Source of the DNA: Pseudoips prasinana
Lineage: Eukaryota > Arthropoda > Insecta > Lepidoptera > Nolidae
Assembly: GCA_951640165.1 (NCBI GenBank)
Contig: OX621241.1
Location: 3,048,001-3,112,000 of the forward strand
DNA length: 64,000 bases
Direction: 5' to 3'
Shown here: one piece after another, positions 32,165 through 43,231 of the stretch
Layout: every line of letters starts with the position of its first letter
How positions within the stretch are numbered: the first letter of the stretch is position 1
Translations under genes and position numbers: made by a program
Notes under the pieces: generated by a model
What the model was told of the DNA's origin: nothing
Database searches by the model: none
The model's input: the letters and a program-made list of their open reading frames with translations, nothing else

Positions 32165-32724
32165 TTTATTTTATACATACATGAATAAACAATACAACGT
32201 TCCAAAAAGACTTGAGTGTACCGTGGTTTGAACTCTCTACCTCAGAGATATGTAAGTACAAATTAAGCCCGTGTTCACGCCGCTAGGCTAAGAGGTGGTT
32301 GAACTTCGAAGTGAAATTAGCGTGTATATCGTTAAATAACTAATTTGATACGACAGTTGAATGACTAAATGTTTGAAATATTTTATATTCTGTAACCGTC
32401 GTCGTCGAATGTTTAATTTCACAAAATGTTGTATTTCACAGTAAAAATATAACTTTACACTGGATTATAATGCACTTCACTTGGTTTTCACAGGTTCAGT
32501 TAGTTTATTGATCTTAAATATGTTTTGATGTAAAGATATTACAAGTTTTAATGGCGTTGGTTAAAACTATATATTATGTACTTTACACTTAGAATTTAAG
32601 AGAGATAACTTTTGTCTTGATGCAATGGGTGAATATGTTCACAATTATTATACCTTTAACTTTGTAAAACTATTATTTATATTTTTACGGAATAAATAAC
32701 ACGGAGAAGACTTGTTTCGCTGCG

Positions 32725-32750
32725 CTTCACAAGATGGCGCGCGCGCGAAT
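32725..32750 (-). promoter_or_regulatory. YY1/Pho-like motif at the LINE 5' end
   Basis: AAGATGGC at 32,731-32,738 (GCCATCTT on the element strand) sits in a CpG-rich patch (GGCGCGCGCGCG) at the presumed 5' end of the LINE. Human L1 carries a YY1 site of this type that positions its transcription start; equivalence here is inferred. Confidence 0.4.
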
Positions 32751-32865
32751 CTATTCTATAGATCAAGTAACTAACTTAATATGAAGTCTTGTTAAACTTA
32801 TAGGTCCCCTTAGTCTCTTAGAAGAACGCGATAGTCATTTAAAATATTTATAATTATAGATTTAC

Positions 32866-33288
32866 TTGCCTGTTGTTCTAGTGGTTAGTGACATTTACTG
32901 GTAAGCCAGGGGTAGCGGATTCGTTCCCCACCCAGGACGAATCCTTGTGCGATGAGATTATTTGTTCTGTATCTGTAATATATGTACAACTAGCTGTGTC
33001 CCGCAGTTTTACCAGCGTTCAACTTTATAAATTATAGCCTATGTGTTATTAGGATATATAATCTATATTACTACAAAGTTTTATTTAAATCCGTCCGGTA
33101 GTTTTTGCGTAAAAGAGTAACAAACATACACACTCATAAATTTACGCATTTATAATATTAGTTTGATATTTATGTATTTAGAAATATAAAAGTATATGTA
33201 TCAGTTGTCTGGTTGCAATAGTACAGGCTCTGCTTAGTTTAGGATCAGATGGCAGTGTATTAATTATCCCAAGATATTAATTACATGC
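32866..33288 (+). mobile_element. SINE-2b interrupted by Helitron-3
   Basis: Head GCCTGTTGTTCTAGTGGTTA and a one-off B box (GATTCGTTCCCCAC) at the left; the tail (GTTGTCTGGTTGCAATAGTA, GATCAGATGGCAGTGT) resumes after the Helitron at 32,990-33,166. Confidence 0.8.
32990..33166 (-). mobile_element. Helitron-3 nested in SINE-2b
   Basis: Starts CTAGCTGTGTCCCGCAG, ends with the inverse of TCAAACTAATATTATAAA; SINE sequence flanks both ends, which fixes its boundaries. Confidence 0.88.
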
Positions 33289-33657
33289 GTCAGATGGTAG
33301 TTGATTTTTAGATTAAAAGGAGTAAATTATCCGAGATAACTGATTTACTGCGTCGTTGGATTATTGATCATATTGTTCGATTGCAAGATATAAGTTCTCG
33401 GATATCCACAGGGGAGGGAATGTGTCCAAAACTAAATCTTGATGATGATTGATGGCTAAGGCATGGTATTTAAAGTAGAAATGATAAATTGATTTGTGTC
33501 ATTTGTTGGTGACTAATAGCCTCAGAACATGCAAAGATTATGAATACTTCCAGGTAAAGAAAGTCAAGTAGTATTTCGAGCGAAAAATGGTAAGCACTCA
33601 AGGCTATTAGTTAAAACACTCCGTCTGACATGTATTTTATCGGAGTAAATTATAATT
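33289..33657. other. No gene recognised
   Basis: Unassigned AT-rich sequence. Confidence 0.4.
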
Positions 33658-33850
33658 ATGTCCTTTTGCCCGAATTTTGGCTAAAGCAACCAATGGCATT
33701 AGAAACTAGCCATCTGTGTGAGTCATACTATTGTGTACAAGTGTGAGCTTGCGTCCACACTTATACGCTTGAGTACCTCGTTATTCCTTCACTCTCATGA
33801 TTTAACACGACTGGTAAAAGTTCAAGTATCAACGGTTTTTACGTACCAAC
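33658..33850 (-). mobile_element. SINE-3, degenerate 3' part
   Basis: GTACAAGTGTGAGCTTGCGT and CCTTCACTCTCATGATT follow the SINE-3 order; the tRNA head is missing. Confidence 0.5.
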
Positions 33851-34496
33851 TATAAAATAATATAAATTCACAGAAATATGTAATTAGCCTAAATATTTTG
33901 ACATTGAAATTTTAATTGACATTTTCTAATCTCTAATAATTAACACTGTTTTTAAATCTTATTTTACTTATTGTTTGAATTCAACCATGTATTAACTACT
34001 ATTAACAAATTAAATAATTACTAACAATTTCAATGTAAGTCTAAAATTTTAATGTATTACTTTAAATATTTGCACGAAGTATTCTGTGGAATATAGTGAA
34101 ACGAAAATATAATATCATCAAATGTAACCTATATTCTCGCAAATAAAGAGTTCATTCATTTATTCAAAGTTTTTTTTAGTACTTTATATGTACTACAATC
34201 TAGTCTAGACACTTAGAAGTAATTTTATATTAACCTAAATTTCTACATAAACATAATTAATTCTAAGCATCAGTTCACTGACTTTTCTTAGTCATATCTG
34301 TTAAAGGGAAGATACTTTGTTCATGTGTTCTTTATAATTACATTATTGCTATCACTAATCACTAAATTCACTAATCACGGCACTAGTTTATGGGGTTTTG
34401 CTCTCTTTAATCGGCTCACTAGCTCTGTAATGTCGAGAAGCTGGATGGCCTCGACGTTCACATACAGACCTACTATAAAGTGCTGCACTTGCTGTG
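33851..34496. other. No gene recognised
   Basis: Very AT-rich; nothing recognised. Confidence 0.4.
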
Positions 34497-34735
34497 TAGT
34501 TGACGGCAATGAACATCACCATCCCATTTCATCCCGATTGGCGTCCATCCGAGGGCATATCTCCCGGAGAACGGGCAGGAGTGTCTATAAGTGTACTTCG
34601 AATAGCATACTGCGATCGCCCACCCGTCTGCCAAGCGTGGCGATTATGGCATATCCTTCCAACTGATAGACATAACTCCATTGTGTGTTTTGGGGAGGCC
34701 TTTATCCAGCAGTGGACGTTATTCGGCTGACACGA
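34497..34735 (+). mobile_element. RTE-tailed SINE
   Basis: GTTGACGGCAATGAACATCA, ATCGCCCACCCGTCTGCCA, then GGAGGCCTTTATCCAGCAGT, GGACGTTATTCGGCTGAC: body plus RTE-like end. Confidence 0.8.
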
Positions 34736-35087
34736 AATGACTCTAGAGTAAAATTATAAATATATGAAATCTACGCAGGAACTATTCTAATGATTATCAC
34801 CAAGAGCTTAGGTAGAGCAACGCATTATCTATACATATAATAAAATCGTAGGAAAGTCAAAACTGTACATTGAATATTTTTTAAGAAGGATACTTGGGGC
34901 TCGATCTACAATATATATCGAAGCCAATACTATAGTATTAAGAATTTTTGTCTGTTTGTCTGTTTGTCTGTATGTATGTCCGGGCTAAACTCAAAAAGTA
35001 CTGCATGGATTTACTTCAAATTTTGCATGAATATTACTAAGAGGTCGGGTCAACACATATAGGCTACATATTATCACGCTATCTCCT

Positions 35088-37282
35088 TTTTTTTTTTTTT
35101 TGATAAGGCTGGGGGAATGCTAATGCATGCCACCCGCAAAAAGTGTCTGCGGGTGGGTATGTCGGACTCGCACCGACTAAACCTAACCTGCCGTGGACTT
35201 CTTCTGGCGCCTGATACGGGGAGCCCCGGGAACGCGGGTATGCTGCTCCGGTGCCCCCCTTTTGCGCCGTGTCCCAGATGGTCGGGACACGCACCCGGGG
35301 AGAGCTGTGGGTTGCCCTCCCCATTTGCCGACTCCTGCCAGTACGGCACAGCGACTGCGACACAAACAGTTCGCTGTCTTCGCGGGGCTGCTTGCACGTG
35401 GCGGCAGTAGAGGAAACTTCTCATACTGCCACCGCAACCCCGAGGGGAGTAGGGCTAACGGCTGCCGCCGCCGCCCCGACGCCTCCTCCGTCTACGAGCG
35501 GGGTCGGCTCGTTCCCGATCCCGCTCGGCGGCCTCCTTCTGGAGCATGACTGCTTCGCAGAAGGAGACCACGGCGTCCCATTTGGTGGAGTCGCCAGCCA
35601 GCATCGCATACACGACTGCTGACGGCGAAAGATCCCGTCCGATATCAGCGACCAGGACTCGTCTCTCGGCCTCCCAGGCCGGGCACTCCTCCAGCGTATG
35701 CTGGGCAGAGTCCAGGTCGCTCCCGCAATGGTGACAATGTGTCGTCACTTCTCGGCCGATCCGGCACAGATACTCACCGAAACACCCGTGTCCGGCGAGT
35801 ATCTGAGTCAGTCTGTAGGTGACGTAACCGCCCTTCCTTCCCACCCAGGCCTCGAGGTGAGGCAGGATAGCACCGACGGCACGTTGGCGCGCGTTCAGGC
35901 GCAACTCAAGCCGTGCGCGCCACTGTGTAAGTACGCGCCGGTGTGCATCTCGCCTATAGGCAACGAGCGTCTGCTCTGGCGCCTCACCGCTCTCCCGGTG
36001 GACGCGGATCTCGGTGTAAACCGTCGCGTCGACTGCCGCCAGGAGATCAAACGGCGGGAGGCGCGCTAGGAGTGTCGCCGCCTCAAAGGATACCGTCCGG
36101 TATCCTCGTGCGATCCGTATGGCCACCACACGCTGCAGACTATTCAAAATAGCTCTGCAGCGGGAGGCGCCCGTCAGGCGTTCAGACCAGACGGGCGCCC
36201 CATAAAGGACCATGGATCGCACGACACCTCCGTAGAGGCGGCGAACTTCTTCCCTGGAACCCCCGAAGTTCGGCAAAAGCCGGTGTAACGCACCGGTTAC
36301 CCGGCGCACTCGGGGGGCCAGACGCCCGAAATGCTCCTCGAAGCCCCATCGGCTGTCTAGGGTGAGCCAGGTACTTCATGTACCGCCCCACCCTGACCTC
36401 TGCGTCACCTACACGCATTGACATACTGGGTGGTTCCTCCCTACGGCGTAAGCCGTGGAACCATAGCGCCTCGGTCTTGTGAGGCGCTACCCGAAGGCCC
36501 AGTCTCAAAATGGCCGCGACGACACACGCAACTCCGAGTTCGGCGAGCCGTACCGCCCGCTGGAAGCTTACCTCCCGGGCTATGACGAGCGTGTCGTCCG
36601 CATAGCAGACGACGCTCACTCCGGGAGGGAGGCTTATCCGCAGGACCGCATCGAACGCGAGGCTCCATAGCAGAGGTCCCAACCACGGACCCCTGAGGAA
36701 CCCCGCAGGAGAGCTCCCTCTGGATCTCAATCCCGTTCCGACCGACGAATTTTATCGTCCTGTCGCGCAAATATGCCCCGACTATACCACGGAGATAGGG
36801 AGGCACGTTATGATGGACCAGTGCCTCCCGTATCGCCCGCCAGGGGACGGAGTTGAAGGCGTTGACGATGTCTAAACTCACCGCCAACGCCACCCCCCCC
36901 GCCCGAACACGGTGGGCTCCGACAGGGCGTGGACGCGGTTGATCGCGTCCAGCGTCGAACGTCCCTGCCGAAATCCGAACTGGCTGTCCGATAAGTCGGG
37001 GCCAACGCGCGACAGATGCTCGCTGAGACGGGCGGCTATGACACGCTCAAAGAGCTTGCCCGCCTCGTCCAGCAAGCATATTGGTCGGAACGCCGAGGGA
37101 GAATCGGCGGTCCTGCCCGGCTTCTGCAGAAGCACAAGCCTTGCCTCTTTCCAGCAGGTGGGGAACACGGCACTACGGAGGCAGCTGGTGAACAGTTGCC
37201 TCAACCGGTCCCCCAGAACTGCCAGGGCGCAAACCCACGCCCTGCCCGGTATCCCATCCGGGCCAGGGGCGATATTTCGGGC
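35088..37282 (-). mobile_element. R1-clade LINE, 5'-truncated, inserted in Helitron-1
   Basis: A T-run at 35,088-35,101 is the poly(A) tail of a minus-strand element. The 15-bp sequence at 35,073-35,087 recurs at 37,283-37,297 with one difference (ATCACGCTATCTCCT against ATCATGCTATCTCCT), a target duplication. The insert is strikingly GC-rich compared with the AT-rich surroundings. The target is not 28S rDNA, so this is an R1-clade relative and not R1 itself. Confidence 0.92.
35455..37282 (-). pseudogene. R1-clade reverse transcriptase with C-terminal zinc knuckle, frameshifted
   Basis: The protein starts inside the reverse transcriptase. Blocks on the minus strand are FPTCWKEARLVLLQKPG and FGFRQGRSTLDAI (37.2-36.9 kb), SLDIVNAFNSVPW and CGVPQGSVVG (36.9-36.7), CYADDTLVIA with the catalytic YADD (about 36.6), then a thumb/C-terminal region with VLYGAPVWSE and CHHCGSDLDSAQHTLEEC, a C-x2-C-x8-H-x4-C knuckle typical of R1-clade ORF2. 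The frame changes at least three times: at the G run near 36,895-36,905, near 36,700 between the GVPQG and YADD blocks, and near 36,365. The endonuclease and ORF1 are missing through 5' truncation. It ends in an RRRR/GGGG-rich tail. Not functional. Confidence 0.9.
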
Positions 37283-37360
37283 ATCATGCTATCTCCTACA
37301 GGGGAAGAGCTGTGATATTTTATAAAGTTTAACGCGGGTAAAACTGCGGGGCACAGCTAG

Positions 37361-37863
37361 TATTATAATTTATGAACTGGGTACAATTTAAATCAAATCG
37401 AGAATCATACCCACTGCGTGCGTGACGTCTAAATTTGTATTGTAAGTAGGCCTCAGACGCCTACTTACTTACTTACACTTGGAAAGATCGTTTGCGTGTC
37501 ACTGGGTCGTGACGATTTTTATTTTCACGACTTTGCGAGCAGTTCATATTTTCTTTCAGTCAAATAGAAGTTTTTTTTTAGAATACCAAGGCAAACTGGC
37601 AACACAAAACCGGAGGAGCCGCGAGGACTTAAAAGGAATAGATTGGCTTCTTCAAGGTTTCCATTTCATACCGGATCGGAAATACTTCCTCAGTTAATTG
37701 ATTTCCCAGAATGAACCGAGCGTACTCACGGAATATTACCGTACTGGAGAGTTTGACCGCGCTGGGACTTTTTACCGCACACTACACGCTATAAAAAGTT
37801 TCAGCCCGGTAATATGGATTATTTTTTATTTTTAATAAATCATATCTTCTTTATCAATGTTTT
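37361..37863. other. No gene recognised; low-copy repeat piece
   Basis: Positions 37,605-37,690 share blocks with 14,775-14,852. A 10-bp hairpin lies at 37,442-37,468, and a loose inverted repeat spans 37,745-37,815 (GGACTTTTTACCGC against its near inverse). Confidence 0.45.
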
Positions 37864-38091
37864 ATAATATCTAGGGACAATGTCACACAGATCATCCTAG
37901 CCCCAAACTAAGCAAAGCTTGTACTATGGGTACCAAGTGACGATATACATACTTATATACATAGAAAACATCCATGAGTCAGAAACAAATATTCGTACTC
38001 ATCACACAAATATTTGCACTTACCGGGATTCGAACCCAGGACAACCAGCTTCGTAGGCAGGAGAACTACCAACTAGGCTACGGTGACCGTC
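37864..38091 (-). mobile_element. SINE-1 copy
   Basis: Complete from CTAGGGACAATGTCACAC to the head CACCGTAGCCTAGTTGG, with a perfect B box; a short deletion removes one TATATAGATAGATA unit of the body. Confidence 0.9.
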
Positions 38092-38227
38092 CGTTTAACA
38101 TCCGAAACCTGTCTTTACTATTGACGTAACCTGAAATCGTGCTGCGTGATGCAATTTTGGTAATCTTTAGGGCTCTACACCCAAAGAGTACCATCAGAAA
38201 CTTATAACTTATAACTAAATTTCCATT

Positions 38228-38345
38228 TCTGGTGAGAGGACCTGTGGCTGCCACGTCTCATGCACTGCATGGTAGGGTAAAAAAAATGCGATTCCACACA
38301 AATGTAATATTTTAACGGAATAAATGACTTTTGAGTTTGAGTTTG
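38228..38345 (+). mobile_element. LINE-D 3' terminus, plus orientation
   Basis: Inverse of the left edges of the other copies: CATGCACTGCATGGTAGGGT, ATTCCACACAAATGTAA, GGAATAAATGACTTTTGAG and TTTGAGTTTG. It shows the element ends in AATAAA followed by TTTGA(C/G) repeats. Confidence 0.75.
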
Positions 38346-38750
38346 TGGTGGATCGTGGTCGCAGGTATAATTACGAAAAATTCCTTAGAACACTACCTAT
38401 GATAATTGCGATAAAGGACACAATGCCATATGGATGTCACATGTCTTTACAGGGCAAGATGATCAATATATATTTATATCAGACAGTGGGAACCCCCGTT
38501 GCCAACAACGAGCAGAAACGATTATAGTTATTTATACAAAGATCTTGAACATTAAATTTGAATTATCAATTGAGAATTTATGTTAAAATTAGGAAACTGC
38601 CACCACATGAGAAATTACAACACATGTAGTATAGACTTAAATACATTATTTTCTAAAATACATTCGAATATTACACATAAGTTGTACACCGACTTAATTT
38701 GTTATTAACTTAATTAATTAATGAAATATTTATAATAATAAATAAATAAA
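38346..38750. other. No gene recognised
   Basis: Unassigned; GAAAAATTCCTTAGAACACT near 38,375 resembles a piece near 15,010. Confidence 0.35.
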
Positions 38751-38755
38751 ATAAA

Positions 38756-38902
38756 CGAGGTCGTAAAGCAACAAGATGGGGGGATGACTTAAAAATGACC
38801 TTAGTACCGTGTTGGATGAGAGTAGCGGCAGACAGAAAGCAATGGAGAGAGTTGGAGGAGGCCTTTGTCGCAAGGCAAACCGAATTAAGAGACGTTTTAT
38901 AA
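38756..38902 (+). pseudogene. RTE-like LINE C-terminus
   Basis: An open stretch of 48 codons plus TAA reads RGRKATRWGDDLKM, WMRVAADRKQWRELEEAFV. This is the conserved end of RTE-type LINE proteins (RW.DDL ... A.DR..WR.L.EAFV). It is followed by AATAAAGG and a TTATTATTATTA tail near 39,020-39,033, so the fragment is the 3' 280 bp of an insertion, heavily 5'-truncated. It differs from the copy at 22.2 kb and belongs to another family. Confidence 0.78.
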
Positions 38903-39033
38903 CATAAGTGTTATAGTTTTTAGTCTTTAAATATTTATCTTTCAAATTACTTTTACATTGTTTTTATCTAAAAAAATAAAATTAAATCACGATACCTATG
39001 TAAAATTTTTCGGAAATAAAGGCTTTATTATTA

Positions 39034-41274
39034 TTATAATTAATTATGTAATTGTTATAACTTATGTGAGAGTATTTTAAACGAAATAATAAGCAGGAAG
39101 TACTATTGTTTTCTTCCCATCGATGTTCTTATTTTTTCTGTAAACATCCTTAAGATTGGCATATGCTATTATTTAAAAAACGAGTGCCAACTGCAATTTT
39201 TTCATTTGCAATTCAACTATATTTTTTTTTAATTTATCCAATCCTCAGTGGAAATGATACATTGAATGCAAAACGTGGAGTTTTTAATCGCTGCAGCTCT
39301 GCTCTTCCTTCGTTATATGTATATCAGGCAAACTCGCGGTCACACCCATTTGCCCTCACTGATTTGAAAAAGAGTAGTAGTTTTGAGTATTTGATATTTT
39401 ATTATTCGAGTAATTTAATTCACGACTCTAGAGTATAAGAAATATTATTGTATTTACCGATATATTTTTTTTCTTAGGCCAATAAGAACTTTTTTATTGT
39501 TTCTAATGCATTTTAATCTGTGTTAGTTATAGTATTTTTGTTTGTTTTTAATTTAAAATAACTTGTATTGTATGTCAACGTTGTCTATGTTTAGTGTGTG
39601 TTGTGCATGCCTTTAATAGGTGTACATATAAGAACTGAATTATATAGTGAGCTACGATTTAAATGTTGTGTATGTATACTGTTGGTGTGTCTATAATAAA
39701 TAAAAAAATATTGGTAATGCACATGTACACAATTTGTGGCTGCTAAAATGGTCTAAGTTTAGAAGTCTCCGTCAACTCTGTCATAAGGGTGGTCACGGCC
39801 TACAATAGGAAGACAAAGCCCTCCTTTTCCCCCAGAAGATATATATGATACACATTATCCCAGTATTTAATGAGAAATTCTAAGAATTTAGTGAATAATG
39901 AACAACAAAACGACAAACAACAAACCGACTTTTATTACCAGGGACCAAAAACTTGGTCCAAAATTAATACCGAAGTTGTTTTGTACATAAAATTTGATGT
40001 CGCCTCACATCTTAGGAACTTGAAACTCATTTTCATATTTCCAACTATCTGACCGGCAAAACAAATCCACAACTCACCGTGTAGCAGTTACGTACAGTCG
40101 TAGTGCATTAATGTGCTTGTACGTGGAAGTCGGACTCACTAGAAGGGGCACAGAGCGTAGTTTGAGGGAAAAAAATCGTTCGGGTATTAGAAAATTAAGG
40201 TACAATAATAGAAAGCGGTCATAGCTGCGTTAAAACCCGGCGAAGCTGAGCGTTTTGGCACTCCTTCAATATATAGTTGGATATCTGCAACAATGTTTTG
40301 ACTTTAGAGCTTTGGGTCCCGGCTGCTCGTCGTTTCGTGACTTATAGGATAATGTGAGAACCGTATTTTAAATTTTAATTGTATTTATATTCTCACTTTT
40401 CACTCCTACTGTCACTATTTATTGATAGGAAATTATATTGCAGTCAAACATAGTAACAGTAACATGACCAAACAGTAACATAAAATACAGACTTATAATA
40501 AAAAACAGTGCCACATCCAGGCACACGTAGTCGCTGCAACTATTTATGACTACTGCTTACCACGCTGCAACCGGGGGTCTCATAAAATTCTATCGCTGGG
40601 ATTGTGCAGCGTTGATCCGTCTGCATCGGAGGGGGGTTACCGTAGATTATGAAATAACGGACTACACCCACTACACCTCCGGTGCTACACCCTCGTTGGA
40701 GCAATTATGAATGAAGGGTTCAGTGTTATTTAGAATGTCAGATAAGTATGTGTGTTTATGGTTATGATAAGTACTTGTTTTAGCCATAAATATTATACGT
40801 ATAACTGCCCACCGTTTCAACTTTAGTGTGCCATATTATTAGGCCATTGTATCTCCCACTCTACTTGTAATTCTTCCCCCATCAAACCCCCTATCCTAAT
40901 CTAAGCAATATATTATGATTCTCTTACACTCATTCACACACACACATACACACACACAAACATTGGCGGGCAATTAGTAAAAATACTTACTTACTAAATG
41001 TTTTGTGTTACCTTACTGAATTGTTTATTTTATCTACAATAACGAGACTACCACAATGTAAATTTAATTCAGGAAAATATCTCACCTGTCCGAGGTGGAG
41101 GCCTGGAGACTTGTAACACAGGGTTAACCTAGTACCGGCTCCAGCCTCCACAACATATCTGTACAACCCATTTCTAACCTGCAACCTTGTAACTTTTATC
41201 TTAAAATATTTGTGGAGAAAATAAGCGATATTTATTATTATTGGTGTTAACATAGTTATATGGAAAGCTATGCT
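39034..41274. other. No gene recognised (2.2 kb)
   Basis: Mostly AT-rich. Unique GC-richer patches at 39,740-39,835 and 40,500-40,700 (CATCGGAGGGGGGTTACCG) and a CACACA run near 40,935-40,960 are the only landmarks. Open frames over 60 codons show no domain. Confidence 0.4.
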
Positions 41275-41420
41275 CCGCCGTAGTCACCACGATTGGTATG
41301 CGAGTTGGCGACTGCACTTAGGTGGTAGCTAGTACACAGGAGGCGCTGCTGCGCGACTACGTGCTATATCCCTTAGTACCTTTTACGACACTCACGTGAT
41401 GATATGGGGTGGCCCTGTTA
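41275..41420 (-). mobile_element. RTE-tailed SINE, degenerate
   Basis: CACGATTGGTATGCGAGTTG, CAGGAGGCGCTGCTGCGCG and TGATGATATGGGGTGG follow the family order, with many changes. Confidence 0.45.
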
Positions 41421-41436
41421 TTAGTAATAATACCTT

Positions 41437-41720
41437 AATATAGACAGAACCATTGACAACATGTAGTACAAATATTAGACTTAAACTAGATAATTAAACA
41501 TAATCTCTTGACAATAACTTGACACGAGCTAGCTAAATATCATTGCTATAATAAAATAAATTTTATAAATGTTTTCATACAATGTGTACCTAAATATCTA
41601 TGTTACTAGAAATAATAATGTATACAAATATATTACTACAAACATGTTCTGACTATTTACAAGCGCTTTTTTAAAGTCTACATGAATAAAAACCTTTTTT
41701 ATTTATTTATTTTATTTTAT
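41437..41720 (+). mobile_element. LINE-F 3'-end fragment
   Basis: Matches the copies at 50,011 and 57,928 in inverse orientation: ATTGACAACATGTAGTA, GAGCTAGCTAAATATCATTG, AATAATAATGTATACAA, CAAGCGCTTTTTTAAAGTCT, ATAAAAACC and a TTTATTTTA tail. Confidence 0.78.
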
Positions 41721-41816
41721 TCTTTCTGAGTCGGAAATCACACAGCCATTAGTTATAAGATTTTTTTTTAACACTACTAACAAATTTAATTAAATTATGA
41801 AACATATAACAATAAT

Positions 41817-42175
41817 CTGACGGGCCAGTCAAGTCGCAAGTCGCGGATTCGATTCCCACCCAGAACAGATATTCGTGTCCATAAACATGTATGTTTGTCC
41901 TGTCTTTGGGTGTAATTATTTATATAAGTATGTATTTACAAAAGAAAAGGAGTATATTTATTTAAGGATCGTCAACGTTACATACACTCATGCAGTTATA
42001 GGATACGTACATACTTAAATATAATAGTGCTGCAACACTTAAAGACGACCACAGCATTAAAAGTAGTATATTTAGTATATCAGTTATCTGATTTCTATAG
42101 TACAAGTTCTGTTTAATTTGGCATCAGATATTTGATTGGCTGTGTGTGACTAATGTCCCAGGATATTTATTTCAT
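41817..42175 (+). mobile_element. SINE-2 interrupted by a 104-bp insert
   Basis: Head remnant GACGGGCCAGTCAAG, B box GATTCGATTCCCACCC, body, then tail ATAGTACAAGTTCTGT and TGTCCCAGGATATT. The insert at 41,961-42,064 is foreign. Confidence 0.82.
41961..42064. mobile_element. Unknown 104-bp insertion with 10-bp target duplication
   Basis: AGTATATTTA stands at 41,951-41,960 and again at 42,065-42,074, while intact SINE-2 copies have a single such site. The insert begins TTTAAGGATCGTCAACG and ends GCATTAAAAGT; no TIR, poly(A) tail or B box is evident. Confidence 0.7.
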
Positions 42176-42767
42176 TATTTAATCTAATTAAATTTGATAG
42201 TAGTGTTTAACACAATAGTTAATAAGTGTATCACAAAGTTGTACCTACCCTATGTTTTAAATGTATAAGCGCTGATGTTTGAGCAATAATAAACCATAAT
42301 TTCTCTCATTTTTCTTTCTTCAATAAAAGTCACGAAAATGACCTCCTCCATTTTCTAACATCTAAAGGCAACAAATTCACAGCACCATATTTTGTAACGT
42401 TGCATATAACTAATAAAAACCTTAAACATGCCGTAGCAATGGGCTCGCGAACCAAACAATATTGCTTTGCTGCTTGCCAAATCGAAAACTAAGCTAGGTC
42501 GACTCTCATAAGTTCGTTCTATCTCACTATTGCACAACTTTCTACGACAATGCTCATTTGCAAACCTAATATAGAATTGAATTTGTGAATTGGATAGTTT
42601 TAAAGTTCTTTTTTGGTATTTTATATCAGTGGCAGTCACAGTATTATAAATAAAGCTTACATCCAAAAATAGAGCAAGATTATTTTAACTTGAAATGCTA
42701 CTAAAACCATGGGTATTCTTATTTTAACAGCCTAATGTTTTCTCTTTAACTTAATTTCATATGAATA
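42176..42767. other. No gene recognised
   Basis: A 103-codon minus-strand open frame (42,355-42,666) has no recognisable domain and no repeat support, so I do not call it. Confidence 0.4.
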
Positions 42768-43033
42768 TCTATATATATAAAAATCAATGCCACTTTTCGT
42801 TGTAATGTTATAACTCAACAACGCCTTTATCGATTTGGCTAATTTTGGTCTTGAATTATTCGTGAAAATCCAGGGAAGATTTGACGTAGAGAAAATTTTA
42901 AAAAAGTTTTGAAAAAGTGTAAAATCAACATCTTTTAACAATTTAAAATATTTTTTGTTTGAATAAATGAACTTAATAATCATTTTTTTATTACTTTGCC
43001 TTATACGTAGCGAAGCACGTACTGGGCCGCTAG
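42768..43033 (+). mobile_element. Helitron-4, single copy (266 bp)
   Basis: Begins TCTATATATATAAAAATCAA and ends ACGTAGCGAAGCACGTACTG then GGCCGCTAG, followed by T and preceded by A. A GC-rich stem-like segment precedes the CTAG. This is a Helitron end type seen widely in arthropods, distinct from the other three. Confidence 0.8.
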
Positions 43034-43231
43034 TATAAAAATAAAATGTAATAATTTCTTAGATACGTACACTGATTATAAGAACACCATGATCTAAGTA
43101 TTGCTCAATCTACTTGGGGTAGTATAACACTTGTACTCCACAATATCCGACAACTATAGTATATTAATTTAGCATTTACTCGCGTTAAACTTTCTGAATT
43201 ATAGCCTATGTAATAATGTTCTCCAAGCTGA

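Larger units (their letters stand above)
27771..32750 (-). mobile_element. Near full-length two-ORF non-LTR retrotransposon (about 5 kb)
   Basis: Minus-strand order: 5' region (about 32,165-32,750), ORF1, ORF2, a 270-bp 3' region, and an (ATT)n microsatellite tail at 27,771-27,789 preceded by AATAAAGAT. A CR1/L2-like lineage is suggested by ORF2 motifs, the SGNH-like ORF1 and the microsatellite tail rather than poly(A); the clade is inferred by eye. The 5' end is approximate because I found no convincing target duplication. It is the only element here retaining both ORFs, and its coding damage is limited to one base. Confidence 0.88.
34828..37360 (+). mobile_element. Helitron-1 split by an R1-clade LINE
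   Basis: The left part, 34,828-35,087, starts TCTATACATATAATAAAATC and the right part, 37,298-37,360, ends GCGGGTAAAACTGC plus GGGGCACAGCTAG. Without the insert and its duplication the Helitron is about 320 bp, like the copy at 4,042. Confidence 0.92.

Noticed and set aside
34325..34730. Plus-strand frames of 113 and 76 codons
   Set aside because: They run through an RTE-tailed SINE; the apparent FIQQWTLFG ending is the borrowed RTE tail, not a host protein.
35117..36152. Several long plus-strand and overlapping minus-strand frames
   Set aside because: High GC lowers stop frequency; only the frames bearing R1-clade motifs are real remnants.
37745..37815. Another fold-back palindrome
   Set aside because: Pairing exists (ACTTTTTA/TAAAAAGT, CCGGGCTG-like) but with many mismatches and a longer loop; kept only as a note.
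42355..42666. 103-codon minus-strand open frame as a host gene
   Set aside because: No domain, no splice or start context, AT-rich; length is within chance for 64 kb in six frames.
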